64,000 nt of DNA from Anabaena azotica FACHB-119 (GCF_014697625.1 NZ_JACJSG010000025.1:55783-119782); one strand, 5' to 3'. Shown: positions 26,454 to 35,779, numbered from the stretch's first letter. A program made the numbers and translations. Notes: a model not told the origin generated them from the sequence alone.

Positions 26454-27365
26454 CTAATGACTAATGACTAATTTCCGGATATGATTAGCAACCGCATCTG
26501 GCTGTTCTAACATTGCCAAATGACCACAATCAGGAATTTCAATCACATTGTCACCACAGTATTGGAAAAGTCTATGAAAACTTGCTAAGTGGCGCACATA
26601 CTTGGGTTCCATCACCTTATCATCAGTACCAGCCAGGAAATAAACTGGCTGTTTTAACTGCGATACTAACTTTGGTAAGCGGTTAACTTCTTCCTCAGTT
26701 GTGGAGTCTAGCAACGTGCCTAAAGCTGCTTCCGGGTCAGCCACGATAAAATCCATGATACGCTGACGCGCCCACTGACGATCCAGGGGACGAGATACAC
26801 TAGCCCTGGTGAAGAGTAAATCAATCAGAGGCACTTGGGATAACCAACGGGGACGGAGTTGTAAAAATCTCTGCCCGGCTGAACGGAACTGTTCAAAAGC
26901 TTCCTTTAAGTAAATACCTCCACCTGCGTTGATACAAATAACACCTTTTATACAATCAGGCATTTGCGAAGCAGCCCACAGAGCGATCGTACCGCCTAAC
27001 GAATGTCCAATCAGCCAAGCACTAGTAATATTTAGCTGTTTTAGCAGGACTGCCAAATCTTGAGCATAAGCAGACGGTGTATAAACAGAATCAAGAGAGG
27101 GACTTAAAGCCTGTACAGACTGAGCCGAGAAACTGACAGAACCAGGTTGCCGATGAAAATCACTTGCCAAGTGTGACTGAGACTCCCCAAAACCTCGTAA
27201 ATCATAGGACAAACACTGTAAATCCACCGACAAACGAGAAATTACAGGTTGCCAGTATTCACGGCTATTGAGCCAACCGTGAATAAATACTAAAGCATCG
27301 GGGCAGGATGTGGGGGCTGTCAGCTCGTATGCGTGTGGAAAGCCCAAGATTTCAATAGTTGCCAT
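26454..27365 (-). CDS. Alpha/beta hydrolase
   Basis: This 303-aa hydrolase has a classical fold: H-G-W oxyanion region (F-I-H-G-W), the nucleophile elbow G-H-S-L-G-G in the middle, and a C-terminal His in D-C-G-H-L-A-M. The lid region is long, with an insert after the second strand (Q-S-H-L-A-S-D-F, to about residue 95). The substrate cannot be deduced. The final codons run into a TGACTAA heptamer array. It could be co-transcribed with the ACT-domain gene 176 bases upstream. Confidence 0.88.
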   Translation of the reverse strand: MATIEILGFPHAYELTAPTSCPDALVFIHGWLNSREYWQPVISRLSVDLQCLSYDLRGFGESQSHLASDFHRQPGSVSFSAQSVQALSPSLDSVYTPSAYAQDLAVLLKQLNITSAWLIGHSLGGTIALWAASQMPDCIKGVICINAGGGIYLKEAFEQFRSAGQRFLQLRPRWLSQVPLIDLLFTRASVSRPLDRQWARQRIMDFIVADPEAALGTLLDSTTEEEVNRLPKLVSQLKQPVYFLAGTDDKVMEPKYVRHLASFHRLFQYCGDNVIEIPDCGHLAMLEQPDAVANHIRKLVISH

Positions 27366-27541
27366 ATTTATATCGTAACCCTAAGAGTAGGCGCGACAAA
27401 ATAAGCAATTGAAAATTCAAAATTACAGGTTATGGGTAACAGGTTATAGGTAACAGTTAACAGGTAACAGGTAACAGGTTATACTTGTTTAACTTACTTT
27501 TTAGCCCTCATTCCCCAGTCCCCAGTCCCCAACCTCTAACC
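27366..27541. repeat. GTAACAG-type tandem repeats
   Basis: Short degenerate repeats of GGTAACAG/GGTTATAG (about 27428-27481) and CCCCAGTCCCCA (about 27510-27530) fill the gap between the two minus-strand genes. There is no gene. Confidence 0.7.
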
Positions 27542-28261
27542 TCACTTCCCTAACAATCTTTGGCGTACCCCTTCAGCAATTTTGTGTCCCAGATACTCAG
27601 GAATTAAACTTTCATTTGGCCCCAACAGATAAAGAATTAGCCTAGTACGTCCACGCCAAACTAGTAAGTTGGCATTAACCACAAGTAAATCTTCCTGCCA
27701 AATAGCATACATTACCTTGTAAAATAACCCTGGTTGATTATCAGCTTCAATCACCAAAGCTGGAAGATGAAAAACCGGATCAACATAAAATTCAGTCTGT
27801 ACCTGTTCTAAACCAACGTCTAAATTGAACTCTACAGCTAACATCTCTTCTACTTCAAAACGCCCTCCCAAAGCCTCACGAATGGCACGGCAAACATTTT
27901 CTGCTGTTTTATCAGTCAGCGCTTTACTACCACGGGATACCAAAAGTTTAATAAAGACCAACATCGGTGGTTTAATCTGCCCGTACAAACTCAACCCATG
28001 AATAGTTAGCCCATAAGCAGCTAGTACACCAAAAATATCACTGAGAAGAAACGATTGATTGCGGTAGGCAAAATGCAGCGCACTTTTACTACCTTCAGGT
28101 TTCAACTCAATTACAGCACGCCTGCTTTTATAAAGACGATAGGCTAGCCGCAAATTTTGCAGTTGAATCTCACTGCTAACGAATTGTTCATAAAATTGAG
28201 GAAACGCTCGGTTAAAGCGCTTGAGAAGTTCCAGTGTCGAAGATTTCAAACCAGAAGCCAT
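27542..28261 (-). CDS. ACT-domain protein (GlnD C-terminal-like)
   Basis: This 239-aa protein appears to carry two ACT-type ligand-binding domains. One begins near F-L-L-S-D-I-F-G-V-L-A-A-Y-G-L-T-I-H-G-L-S. The second begins near A-L-V-I-E-A-D-N-Q-P-G-L-F-Y-K-V-M-Y-A-I-W. The arrangement resembles the C-terminal part of GlnD uridylyltransferases, but no nucleotidyltransferase domain is present. A role in sensing a small molecule is an inference. No neighbour helps to define it. Confidence 0.7.
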   Translation of the reverse strand: MASGLKSSTLELLKRFNRAFPQFYEQFVSSEIQLQNLRLAYRLYKSRRAVIELKPEGSKSALHFAYRNQSFLLSDIFGVLAAYGLTIHGLSLYGQIKPPMLVFIKLLVSRGSKALTDKTAENVCRAIREALGGRFEVEEMLAVEFNLDVGLEQVQTEFYVDPVFHLPALVIEADNQPGLFYKVMYAIWQEDLLVVNANLLVWRGRTRLILYLLGPNESLIPEYLGHKIAEGVRQRLLGK

Positions 28262-28374
28262 TGTAGGTGTAAAACTCGCTTGCTTGTGTCGCTTGGGGAA
28301 GGGAAAGGGGAAGGGGGAAAGGGAGAAGCCTTTGGCCTTTCTGGAGACTAGCTATTAGGTAGGGACTGGGTAAA

Positions 28375-28472
28375 AACACTCCCTCATCTCCCTCATCTCC
28401 CTCATCTCCCCCCACTCCCTCATCTCCCTCATCTCCCTCATCTCCCTCATCTCCCCCCACTCCCTTATCTGC
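28375..28472. repeat. CTCCCTCATCTC 12-bp satellite
   Basis: About eight units of the CTCCCTCATCTC satellite lie upstream of the ACT-domain gene, next to GGGAAGGGGAAAGG runs (28299-28323). It is the same satellite as at 25110-25285 and, inverted, at 44128-44216. Confidence 0.85.
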
Positions 28473-28589
28473 CATTAGTTAATTTCCTTTATATACAATT
28501 CACTCTCAGAACTTTTCGTTTTGAGAAATTTATCATAGCCTTTAGCAAAAATTTGGGTTTAAAGCGCCATCTTTCTAAGACAGCTTTTT

Positions 28590-28713
28590 GATACAATAGT
28601 CATGCACAGGCAGGGCATTGTCTGTTGGGCGAGATAGTGTAAGACTAGCTCTAGCCTACAACTATTGTTTGAACCCAAAATCTCCGCACTTTTAGGCGGG
28701 GAGTATGTCAAAA
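28590..28713 (+). mobile_element. Solitary TnpB-element right end (no transposase)
   Basis: The hairpin CTCCG-cacttttag-CGGGG (about 28681-28701), followed by GAGTATGTCA, matches the right-end tails at both window edges, down to the CGCACTTTTAGG loop shared with positions 95-106. A GTAAGAC block lies about 40 bases upstream, as in the other tails. There is no tnpB reading frame nearby. It is either a relic or a stand-alone copy of the RNA scaffold. It lies within the spacer ahead of the GNAT gene, on the same strand. Confidence 0.5.
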
Positions 28714-28898
28714 CAAAGTGCTAAAGTTAAAAATGATTGGTGTGAAACACACTCTAACCGGCTGTAGCCATAAAAAGTTCCAAAATTGCTCACAAAAATG
28801 AGTGTACTGGCTCAACAATGGTAATTGCTTTGTTAACTGTGGATCAACACTTTCAATAGTGGACACCAATTTAGTTATACTACCCGAACCGCGTTGGC

Positions 28899-29450
28899 AT
28901 GGGTTTTTGGAAAACTTGGTTTAGTACTCCTGAATCTGGGACAAGTAAAATTCAATCTTTTGAAGAGCATACAGTAGACGCTACGGGCAACTCTAACCCG
29001 AAAAGCGATACTTCAGCAGGTACAAGAAATGCAGAACGTATCGTTTTTAGCACCGAGCGAGACATTGACCTGTATGAACTCGAAGAACTCTGTGATGCTG
29101 TAGGCTGGTCACGTCGTCCTTTAAGGAAGGTGAAAAAAGCCATTGAGCATAGTTTTCTCGTAGCCTCTATGTGGCAAGTGCGAGGAAACCAGAGGCGGCT
29201 GATTGGTTTTGCTCGTGCTACCTCAGATCACGCTTTTAACGCCACTATTTGGGATGTGGTCGTTCACCCAGATTTTCAAGGTAAAGGGCTGGGTAAGGCT
29301 TTGATGAAGTATGTACTTAAAAAACTCAGGAGTGAAGAAATTAGTAATGTAACTCTCTTTGCCGATCCTCATGTTGTAGATTTCTACCGCACTATGGGTT
29401 TTATGCCAGATCCGGAAGGCATTAAAGGTATGTTTTGGTATCCTCATTAA
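28899..29450 (+). CDS. GNAT acetyltransferase, plastid NSI/SNAT-like (Ycf52 family)
   Basis: This is a 183-aa acetyl-CoA-dependent N-acetyltransferase. The acetyl-CoA loop V-H-P-D-F-Q-G-K-G-L-G-K-A-L-M is clear, with the preceding strand A-T-I-W-D-V-V-V and the final F-Y-R-T-M-G-F. The ~60-residue N-terminal extension is polar. The sequence strongly resembles the family that includes algal Ycf52 and the plant chloroplast acetyltransferase NSI (also studied as serotonin acetyltransferase). The natural substrate in cyanobacteria is not settled. Confidence 0.87.
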   Translation: MGFWKTWFSTPESGTSKIQSFEEHTVDATGNSNPKSDTSAGTRNAERIVFSTERDIDLYELEELCDAVGWSRRPLRKVKKAIEHSFLVASMWQVRGNQRRLIGFARATSDHAFNATIWDVVVHPDFQGKGLGKALMKYVLKKLRSEEISNVTLFADPHVVDFYRTMGFMPDPEGIKGMFWYPH

Positions 29451-29527
29451 ATTTCTAAAGCAAGAAACATAGCCAATAGTGAAAAAATAAGCTATGATAG
29501 ACAAAGCTTGTTTGACTGAAGCTCAAT

Positions 29528-29600
29528 CGGGATGTAGCGCAGCTTGGTAGCGCGCCTGCTTTGGGAGCAGGATGCCGCAGGTTCAAATCCTGTCATCCCG
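29528..29600 (+). tRNA. tRNA-Pro (anticodon UGG)
   Basis: Acceptor arms CGGGATG and CATCCCG pair perfectly. The D-arm GCGC-agcttggta-GCGC is present. The anticodon arm CCTGC-tttggga-GCAGG places TGG as anticodon, and the T-arm is CAGG-ttcaaat-CCTG. CCA is not encoded. A TATGAT box at about 29492-29497 may be its promoter. Confidence 0.95.
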
Positions 29601-29621
29601 ATTTAACTTGACTATTAACCA

Positions 29622-29661
29622 GCAAAACCCATACTCTAGTCTGCTAGAGTATGGGTTTTGC
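29622..29661 (+). terminator. Perfect 18-bp hairpin after tRNA-Pro
   Basis: GCAAAACCCATACTCTAG (29622-29639) is perfectly inverted at 29644-29661 with a 4-base loop, 22 bases after the tRNA. It is not followed by a strong T run, but placement suggests transcription termination. Confidence 0.65.
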
Positions 29662-30230
29662 TTATGGATATAATCAGAAAAATTAGCATTTGCTATCGCA
29701 AAATTAAATTGGTATCAAAAAATATTCTTAAATCATGTGTTAATACATAAAAATTTAGCTTGATTAAGCTACTGTATATTGCCGCATTAGAAATGCTTAC
29801 AAGCCAATTTTTGATATTAGCAGAATTGAATTAGCTAAATATATGATGTATAAAATTGAGCAGTAGAGCAGCATCAGCAAGAGGAACGATCGCTCTTCAA
29901 TAACGTCCTCATATTTGGCTAAGGGCAATAAAATAGCATTGACCGTATTTACAGAAACGGGAAAATATTCGTCCGTGACGGCTATATTTAGTAGGCATCT
30001 ACATGAATTTGTGGTAAATAGTTAAGCAAAATTAAGAAAAGCATAACTAAGCGTATGGTCAATAGGTAGCAAGCACATTACAACTATCCTGAAGAGTTTG
30101 AAAATCTCAAGCTTTAAGTGTAAATTGGGAGCATTTAACGACTACCACAACTTTTTCTCATTTAAGAGAAATTGATATATAACTAAGACGAGTTGGTGGC
30201 GAGCAAATCCAACAATTGGTCTAACTGGAA
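29662..30230. other. AT-rich spacer upstream of the Tic22-like gene
   Basis: I see no gene, RNA or repeat family member here. It may hold the promoter and leader of the Tic22-like gene. Confidence 0.4.
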
Positions 30231-31088
30231 TTGAACACTTTGATGCGAGGAATACTCATGAAAGCATTGGTTCGCTGGGGCGCAACATTAGGTTTACTTG
30301 GAAGTACTTTACTAGGATCAGTATATTTGGGCAATTTCCCAGCAATAGCTTTATCAGAACAACAAATTAAAGAAAAGTTAGATGACGTACCTGTTTATTT
30401 AGTTACTAATGACAAAGGTTTACCATTAAGCCGTCCTTTGCCAGAGCCACAAAACGGTCAACAAAAGGCTGGTGGTTCAATCACAGGGGTTTACATGAGT
30501 CGCCAAGAGGCGCAGGCTTTTATTAACGAGCTGCGTAAGAATAAAGACCCCAAGATGGAACAAATCGTCAAAAGTTTACAGGTGACACCTGTACCGCTAG
30601 GGGTGATTTATCAGCAGCTGCAACAAACTAAAAAAGACCCTAATCGTTTGTTGTTCGCTTTTAAACCTGTGGATCAGGAAGTTAAAGGGGCAATGGATTT
30701 ATTGCGCCAAAGCGGTCAGCAGGTCAATCAGTTTAAGAGTGTGCCAATGTTCGCTGTGAGATTTGCACCCGATCAAGGTTATGTCTCAATCAAAGCAGGC
30801 AGTGGCAACGATCAATACATACCACTATTTTTGAGTAAACAGGACGCACAGGGTTTGTTAGGGCAGGTTAAGCCAAAACATCCGAAAGCGGATATTCAAG
30901 TTCTAGATATAGATGGTGTGATTCAGACTTTACAAGCTAAGAATGATCCTTGGCTGAATCAAGTTGTGATAGTACCATCTCCAGAATCTAGAGAATATAT
31001 TCGGACTTTACCTAGAAATCAAGGGTCTAACGCTCCTAATCGGAACAATAATACTGCCAAACCACCAGCAAGGCAGAACTCTCGTTAA
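30231..31088 (+). CDS. Tic22-like periplasmic protein
   Basis: The 285-aa precursor has a signal peptide (about residues 10-40, ending A-I-A-L-S). The mature domain has the Tic22 layout: V-P-V-Y-L-V-T-N-D-K-G-L-P-L, then Y-M-S-R-Q-E-A-Q-A-F, and later Y-I-P-L-F-L-S-K-Q-D-A-Q. In Anabaena the homologue is a periplasmic or thylakoid-lumen chaperone-like protein connected with outer-membrane biogenesis and Omp85. The polar C-terminus is low in complexity. ATG 30231 and 30243/30258 are possible starts. prmC begins 2 bases after its stop. Confidence 0.88.
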   Translation: MNTLMRGILMKALVRWGATLGLLGSTLLGSVYLGNFPAIALSEQQIKEKLDDVPVYLVTNDKGLPLSRPLPEPQNGQQKAGGSITGVYMSRQEAQAFINELRKNKDPKMEQIVKSLQVTPVPLGVIYQQLQQTKKDPNRLLFAFKPVDQEVKGAMDLLRQSGQQVNQFKSVPMFAVRFAPDQGYVSIKAGSGNDQYIPLFLSKQDAQGLLGQVKPKHPKADIQVLDIDGVIQTLQAKNDPWLNQVVIVPSPESREYIRTLPRNQGSNAPNRNNNTAKPPARQNSR

Positions 31089-31090
31089 GC

Positions 31091-32008
31091 ATGACAAATC
31101 AACGGCTCAATGTAATTTCTGGTTTACAACTTTGGCAATGGCGCACTCAGGCAACTCAAGCCGCGATCGCTCACGATGTCCCTGTGGCAGAATTAGATTG
31201 GCTGTTGCAAGAAATAGCTGGTTTAGACCGTTTGGCACTACGTTTAGAATCGTTTAAACATTGGTCGGAGATTTCCTTGAGTTTATCTTTGGAGGAGTTA
31301 GACCAATTGTGGCAAAGGCGATTAAGCGATCGCTTACCTGTACAGTACATCGCTGGGGTGACACCTTGGCGGAAATTTAGGCTGAGGGTGTCCAGTGCGG
31401 TTTTAATTCCCAGACCGGAAACGGAATGCTTGATTGATTTAGCTGTGGCGGCTGTTGCTGATAGCAAAGCAGCACCACAGCTACAACAAGGACATTGGGT
31501 AGATTTGGGAACAGGTAGTGGGGCGATCGCTTTGGGGTTAGCCGATGCTTTCAGGGAGGCGACAATTCACGCCGTTGATTATAGTCGGGAAGCAATGGCC
31601 ATCGCCGAGCAAAATGCCCATAATTTGGGATTCTTTGAAAGAATGCGATTTTATCAAGGTCGCTGGTGGGAGCCTTTAACCTTGCTGAAAGGTCAAGTTA
31701 GTGGGATGGTATCTAACCCTCCTTATATTCCCAGCAATATCGTGCCTACGCTACAACCAGAAGTAGTAAACCATGAACCACATTTAGCCTTAGATGGTGG
31801 TAATGATGGCTTAGATGCAATCCGCCATTTGATAGATGTTGCCCCCAGTTATTTACTACCTGGGGGTATATGGTTAATTGAAATGATGGCAGGTCAAGCA
31901 ACAGCAGTGAAAACTCTGCTGCAACAGCAAGGAAACTATGAAAATATTCAAATTCATGCTGATTTAGCTGGTATTGAACGCTTTGCTCTTGCTTATGTGA
32001 AGGGGTAA
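31091..32008 (+). CDS. prmC: Release factor glutamine methyltransferase PrmC
   Basis: PrmC (HemK) methylates the glutamine of the GGQ motif in peptide-chain release factors using SAM. The SAM site V-D-L-G-T-G-S-G-A-I-A-L-G-L and the catalytic N-P-P-Y (V-S-N-P-P-Y-I-P-S) are intact, and I-P-R-P-E-T-E lies upstream as expected. The length of 305 aa is normal. It is translationally close to the tic22-like gene and converges end to end with the TpsB gene. Confidence 0.95.
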   Translation: MTNQRLNVISGLQLWQWRTQATQAAIAHDVPVAELDWLLQEIAGLDRLALRLESFKHWSEISLSLSLEELDQLWQRRLSDRLPVQYIAGVTPWRKFRLRVSSAVLIPRPETECLIDLAVAAVADSKAAPQLQQGHWVDLGTGSGAIALGLADAFREATIHAVDYSREAMAIAEQNAHNLGFFERMRFYQGRWWEPLTLLKGQVSGMVSNPPYIPSNIVPTLQPEVVNHEPHLALDGGNDGLDAIRHLIDVAPSYLLPGGIWLIEMMAGQATAVKTLLQQQGNYENIQIHADLAGIERFALAYVKG

Positions 32009-33874
32009 CTACAGACGATACCCTACACTGAAGTAGAAACCATCATCCTGAGCATTTCTACCTCGGTCTTCTAAATCAACTAAGGGAACAGCATAATCTA
32101 AACGTACACCCAAATTGGGTATAGGTTTCCATAACAGTCCCAGTCCTAAACCAGCGATGAATTTTTGTCTTTGAATGATGTTGGGATTGCTATCTACGTT
32201 CCAAACTAATCCTAAATCAAAAAATGGTGCTATTTGTAATAAATCTTCTTTAGTGTCAGGGTCTCGTTGTAAAACTATGCGGTCTTCTACAGAGAAGCGC
32301 AACCCATTATCGCCTGCACGGGCGTTTTGCCGATAGCCGCGTATCGATTGACCACCACCAATTACAAATTGTTGAGATGGTAATAAGGCATCTGGTGTAA
32401 GTTGCAAATCAAGTTGAGCGATGAAGAAATTATCTGGAGTCAAGCGTTGTTGGCGTTGAATTTGGAATAACCAACTAAAAAATTGACCATCAGGTTGAGG
32501 ATCGGGGTTGATAGTAGCATCAAACACATCAATTCCAAAGTTGAATTGAGAACGTAACCCCCAAACTCCCTTAGCATCTCGTCTGATATAATCTTGAGTA
32601 AATCTGATGGTGCGGGTTTGACTGTTACCGTCGGCATCAGGCCCAATACCAAAGGGAGTTGGCCCGGCAAAGGTAAATGTTTGACCATTCTGTACACTAA
32701 AAGCTAAGGATAAAGCAAATTCTTCTCTGAGCGATCGCAGCAGGGGTTGACGGTAACTAATTTCATATAGTTCTGATTCTCCGCGAATGTCGAAGATATC
32801 AAAGGGGGGTTGAATGACTCTAACATTATTAATTGCTGTCCTTAATTGTAAAGTGCCATTCATCGGGTTGAGTGGCAGTTGATAGTTAAAGTCGTAGTAA
32901 TTCGAGCCGCCTTTACGAGTAGAAAAATAATAAGACGCACTCAGTTGATCGCCAAGACCTATGGGGCTACGATAAACTGCATTCACGCCTAATCTTTCTG
33001 AGCCAATGCTGGGTGGAGAGTAGTTATCTGTGTTTAAGACCAGTTCAAAGGGCTTGGCTTCGGTAACTTTGACTATAACAATACTTTGACCCCGCTTGGT
33101 TCCCGGACGGAGAGTACCTTCAACTTTGGTAAATAAGGGGTCGAGTTGTAGTAGCCGAAACTGTTCTTCTAGCTTTGTTTGCGAGAAGGGTTTCCCAGTA
33201 CCTAAAGCAATGCGCGATCGCACGTATTCAGAATTGACGCGTCTTGTTGGTGGGTCAATTTTAATTTCTTCTATTGTCCCTTCAATCACCTGAATTGTGA
33301 CAACACCATCTTCAATTGTTGACTCGTCTAGAACGGCGACAGAAGTGATGTAGTTTTGCTGAAAATACCAACCAGTAATTTGATCGGCAAGATTTCTTAA
33401 GGTTGCCAAACTCACTGTTTGCCCTTCAACATTCTTAATCAAATTCCTCAGCGTTTCCGAGTTGGCAAAACTGCTACCTGTCAAATTAATTTTCTTGACT
33501 GTAATTTGTTGAGATTCTTCTTGACTGAGTTGGGTTGCTGAATTTGGTCTGCTTGGCTGCGAGGAGTCTTGCTCATCCGATTTGACTGCTATTGACAATG
33601 GAAGCAAATTAGATGCTGAATTTGGTCTGTCCTGAGAATTCGCTGCTACTGACAATGGAAGCAAATCAGATGCGGTTGTCTTGTTTTGTGTTAACTCCGA
33701 TACCAATGGTAACAGGTTACTGCTCTTCGCCATCTCTTGATCTGGCGATGTCTGTTTTATATCCTCTGGTAGCGACTCCGCATTAGCATGATTGGCAAAT
33801 AGATTTGTAACTGTAGTAATACTAGATACAAGGCACAAACACCACAATAATTTATATGGGAATATCAAGCGCAT
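32009..33874 (-). CDS. TpsB two-partner-secretion transporter (ShlB/FhaC/HecB family)
   Basis: This outer-membrane beta-barrel exports a TpsA exoprotein. After a signal peptide (residues ~1-32) comes a ~100-residue polar stretch holding three repeats of the type N-L-L-P-L-S. A POTRA domain follows (V-K-K-I-N-L-T-G-S-S-F; then V-V-T-I-Q-V-I-E-G), and then a ShlB-type barrel of ~350 residues ending in aromatic-rich F-Y-F-S-V-G-Y-R-L. The motif V-I-G-G-G-Q-S-I-R-G-Y matches the conserved L6-loop (V/I)RGY. It is divergent from the trypsin-fold gene, with TpsA beyond it. 621 aa. Confidence 0.93.
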   Translation of the reverse strand: MRLIFPYKLLWCLCLVSSITTVTNLFANHANAESLPEDIKQTSPDQEMAKSSNLLPLVSELTQNKTTASDLLPLSVAANSQDRPNSASNLLPLSIAVKSDEQDSSQPSRPNSATQLSQEESQQITVKKINLTGSSFANSETLRNLIKNVEGQTVSLATLRNLADQITGWYFQQNYITSVAVLDESTIEDGVVTIQVIEGTIEEIKIDPPTRRVNSEYVRSRIALGTGKPFSQTKLEEQFRLLQLDPLFTKVEGTLRPGTKRGQSIVIVKVTEAKPFELVLNTDNYSPPSIGSERLGVNAVYRSPIGLGDQLSASYYFSTRKGGSNYYDFNYQLPLNPMNGTLQLRTAINNVRVIQPPFDIFDIRGESELYEISYRQPLLRSLREEFALSLAFSVQNGQTFTFAGPTPFGIGPDADGNSQTRTIRFTQDYIRRDAKGVWGLRSQFNFGIDVFDATINPDPQPDGQFFSWLFQIQRQQRLTPDNFFIAQLDLQLTPDALLPSQQFVIGGGQSIRGYRQNARAGDNGLRFSVEDRIVLQRDPDTKEDLLQIAPFFDLGLVWNVDSNPNIIQRQKFIAGLGLGLLWKPIPNLGVRLDYAVPLVDLEDRGRNAQDDGFYFSVGYRL

Positions 33875-34472
33875 CTTTTTATGCTGGTATTTCTTTAAAT
33901 AAAGTTAAGACCAATTTAGTCTTGCAAGTAATAAATAGCACACTCAAGTTAATTATTTTTAATGTAGTTTTCATTACATTATATTTCCTATGTCGGAGTC
34001 AATTACAGATTCCGTCCAGATTTATTTACCAGTAAATATCTTGTTTGCCCCTTTACCTGTATTTATCAAGCTTTAAGATATGGTAGTCAAGGGTAATTTA
34101 GCATCAAACCATGCTCAAGTCTCCAGTAGATAGTAGATTGAGCGCCTGACACTACGAGGATATATATGGTAGCAATAAGTTTCCCAGTGACTAGGAAACG
34201 AAAGTAAATAACTACTGAGTAACGAATCATTTTATACTATTTTTGTAAAAATATAGTAATTTTACAAATTGATGAAGATTTCTTGATAATTAACCAAAGC
34301 CTAAAAATATACCTTACATCTGGGTAAGATTGTGTGTTATGTATAATACAATAAATCCAATTTTACTTCCTTGTAACTGTGCAATCCAGAGAAAAGGAGA
34401 TGAGTAATACTGAGTTGGAAAGTGAAAAGCTAGTCAATTTCCTAACTGAACAAAGTTAATATCTAATTAGGG
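33875..34472. other. Divergent promoter region between TpsB and the trypsin-fold gene
   Basis: This ~600-base AT-rich spacer should carry both promoters. I see a GTTTCC-cagtgacta-GGAAAC hairpin at about 34177-34198. Nothing else is recognisable. Confidence 0.4.
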
Positions 34473-35387
34473 ATGAGTGCTATGTTGACCCGCCATTTAT
34501 TATCAAGCTGTTTAGTAGCCGTAACAATATTGACATCAACTGCGCCTGTATTTAGCCAACAAGGGGTACAGCCATCAACATCTGTACAGGCGGCGGAAAC
34601 AGTGAAGGAATTACAGCCTGATGAAATAGTAGCGATCGCTAGAGCTACAGTAGTGAGAATAGAACCTAGTGTTGGGACTCCAGGTTCGGGAGTGATAATT
34701 GGTGTTGAACCGAAAGAGGGTAAGTATTTGGTACTGACAGCCAAGAAATTGGTGCAAGACAAAAATGCTAACTACGATATTGTCACACCCATAACTCAAG
34801 ACGGCAAAACCACAAAACGGCAAAAAATTAGAATTTCCACACAGCAGGACATCGAAGAATTAGCTGATGAGGATTTAGCAATAATTACTTTTCGCAGTAA
34901 TCGCAAGTACCAAACTGCCCAATTGATTGAAGTAGATCAATCAGAAAATAATTGTCTTTTAGCAGATCGTAAACTGTGCAATGGGGTTTATGTGGCGGGA
35001 TTTGTTAACCCCTCTACAGAAGTGAAAAATCGCATCTTTCATATTACCCAATTACGGAAAAAAGAACTGAATGGTTCGCAGACTTACAGTAATTTACCGC
35101 ATGATGAGTTTGCTGGAGTTACTGGTGGCCCAGTTTTTGACGCTTCAGGTCGGGTAGCAACAATCTATGGTCAAACGCCAACGCAACAGAAAGCAAGTAT
35201 CAAGAGAAAAGGTTTTAGCATACTTCGCAATTATGGTAGATATCGAATTAAACTGCAAATGACACCTCCACTATTAACCATTTCCCTCAGAGATCCCAAT
35301 CCCTTTAACTTTACCGAAGAAATCAAAGAAACAGACATCGAAACTGTCAGCGCAACGTCCACACCTGTGCGTAGACAGGTGAAGTAA
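34473..35387 (+). CDS. Secreted trypsin-fold protein with degenerate active site
   Basis: The 304-aa protein has a signal peptide (about 1-28) and an S1-type serine protease fold. The catalytic residues are largely lost. Where trypsin-like proteins have L-T-A-A-H, this has L-T-A-K-K (88-92). The D-L-A-I strand keeps Asp134. The nucleophile motif G-N-S-G-G-P is G-V-T-G-G-P, with Thr at 217. It is therefore most likely a pseudoprotease acting by binding. Two Cys (161, 169) may pair. It lies between the TpsB and TpsA genes and ends in a strong hairpin, suggesting a job with that secretion system. Confidence 0.8.
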   Translation: MSAMLTRHLLSSCLVAVTILTSTAPVFSQQGVQPSTSVQAAETVKELQPDEIVAIARATVVRIEPSVGTPGSGVIIGVEPKEGKYLVLTAKKLVQDKNANYDIVTPITQDGKTTKRQKIRISTQQDIEELADEDLAIITFRSNRKYQTAQLIEVDQSENNCLLADRKLCNGVYVAGFVNPSTEVKNRIFHITQLRKKELNGSQTYSNLPHDEFAGVTGGPVFDASGRVATIYGQTPTQQKASIKRKGFSILRNYGRYRIKLQMTPPLLTISLRDPNPFNFTEEIKETDIETVSATSTPVRRQVK

Positions 35388-35400
35388 CTATATATCAGAA

Positions 35401-35434
35401 GACAACCTACAGGCTTTCCCGCCTGTAGGTTGTC
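35401..35434 (+). terminator. Hairpin terminator after the trypsin-fold gene
   Basis: GACAACCTACAGGC (35401-35414) is perfectly inverted at 35421-35434 with a 6-base loop, 14 bases after the stop codon. A T-rich stretch (GATTTTATC) follows. It separates this gene from tpsA, which would then need its own promoter. Confidence 0.7.
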
Positions 35435-35550
35435 GAGATTTTATCAAGGAGGAGAAAAGTAGAACGGCTGCAAGTTCATCTCTTTTCCCTAATTTTTAGG
35501 ATTAGTTTATACCCTAATCTATCTGGCTACGGCTATAACAATTAGATAAA

Positions 35551-35668
35551 TAAACAATTCACCAGTGAACGGTTATCAGGCTTATAGTGAGCGATATAAA
35601 GCCGCTACTAACCCTTCCATCAAATGGTATAGTGTTTTACCAGGGATTTAACTAATAACTAATAACTG
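35551..35668. repeat. Palindromic repeat (GGCGTATGGTGGGGA family), diverged copy
   Basis: It shares GTGAACGGTTATCAGG, a CCTTCCATCAAATGGTA block and TTTTACCAGGGATTTAACT with 10319-10453 and 53583-53697. It lies in the spacer ahead of tpsA. I see no gene in the spacer. Confidence 0.5.
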
Positions 35669-35779
35669 TAAAAAGCCCTATTTAGACTAAAGGCTAGAAT
35701 TTTTGACTCACTAATAAATACTCCTCCGCCATAGCTGATGGGGGGAGATATTGCAATTTAATTTTATTCAAGGAATTTT

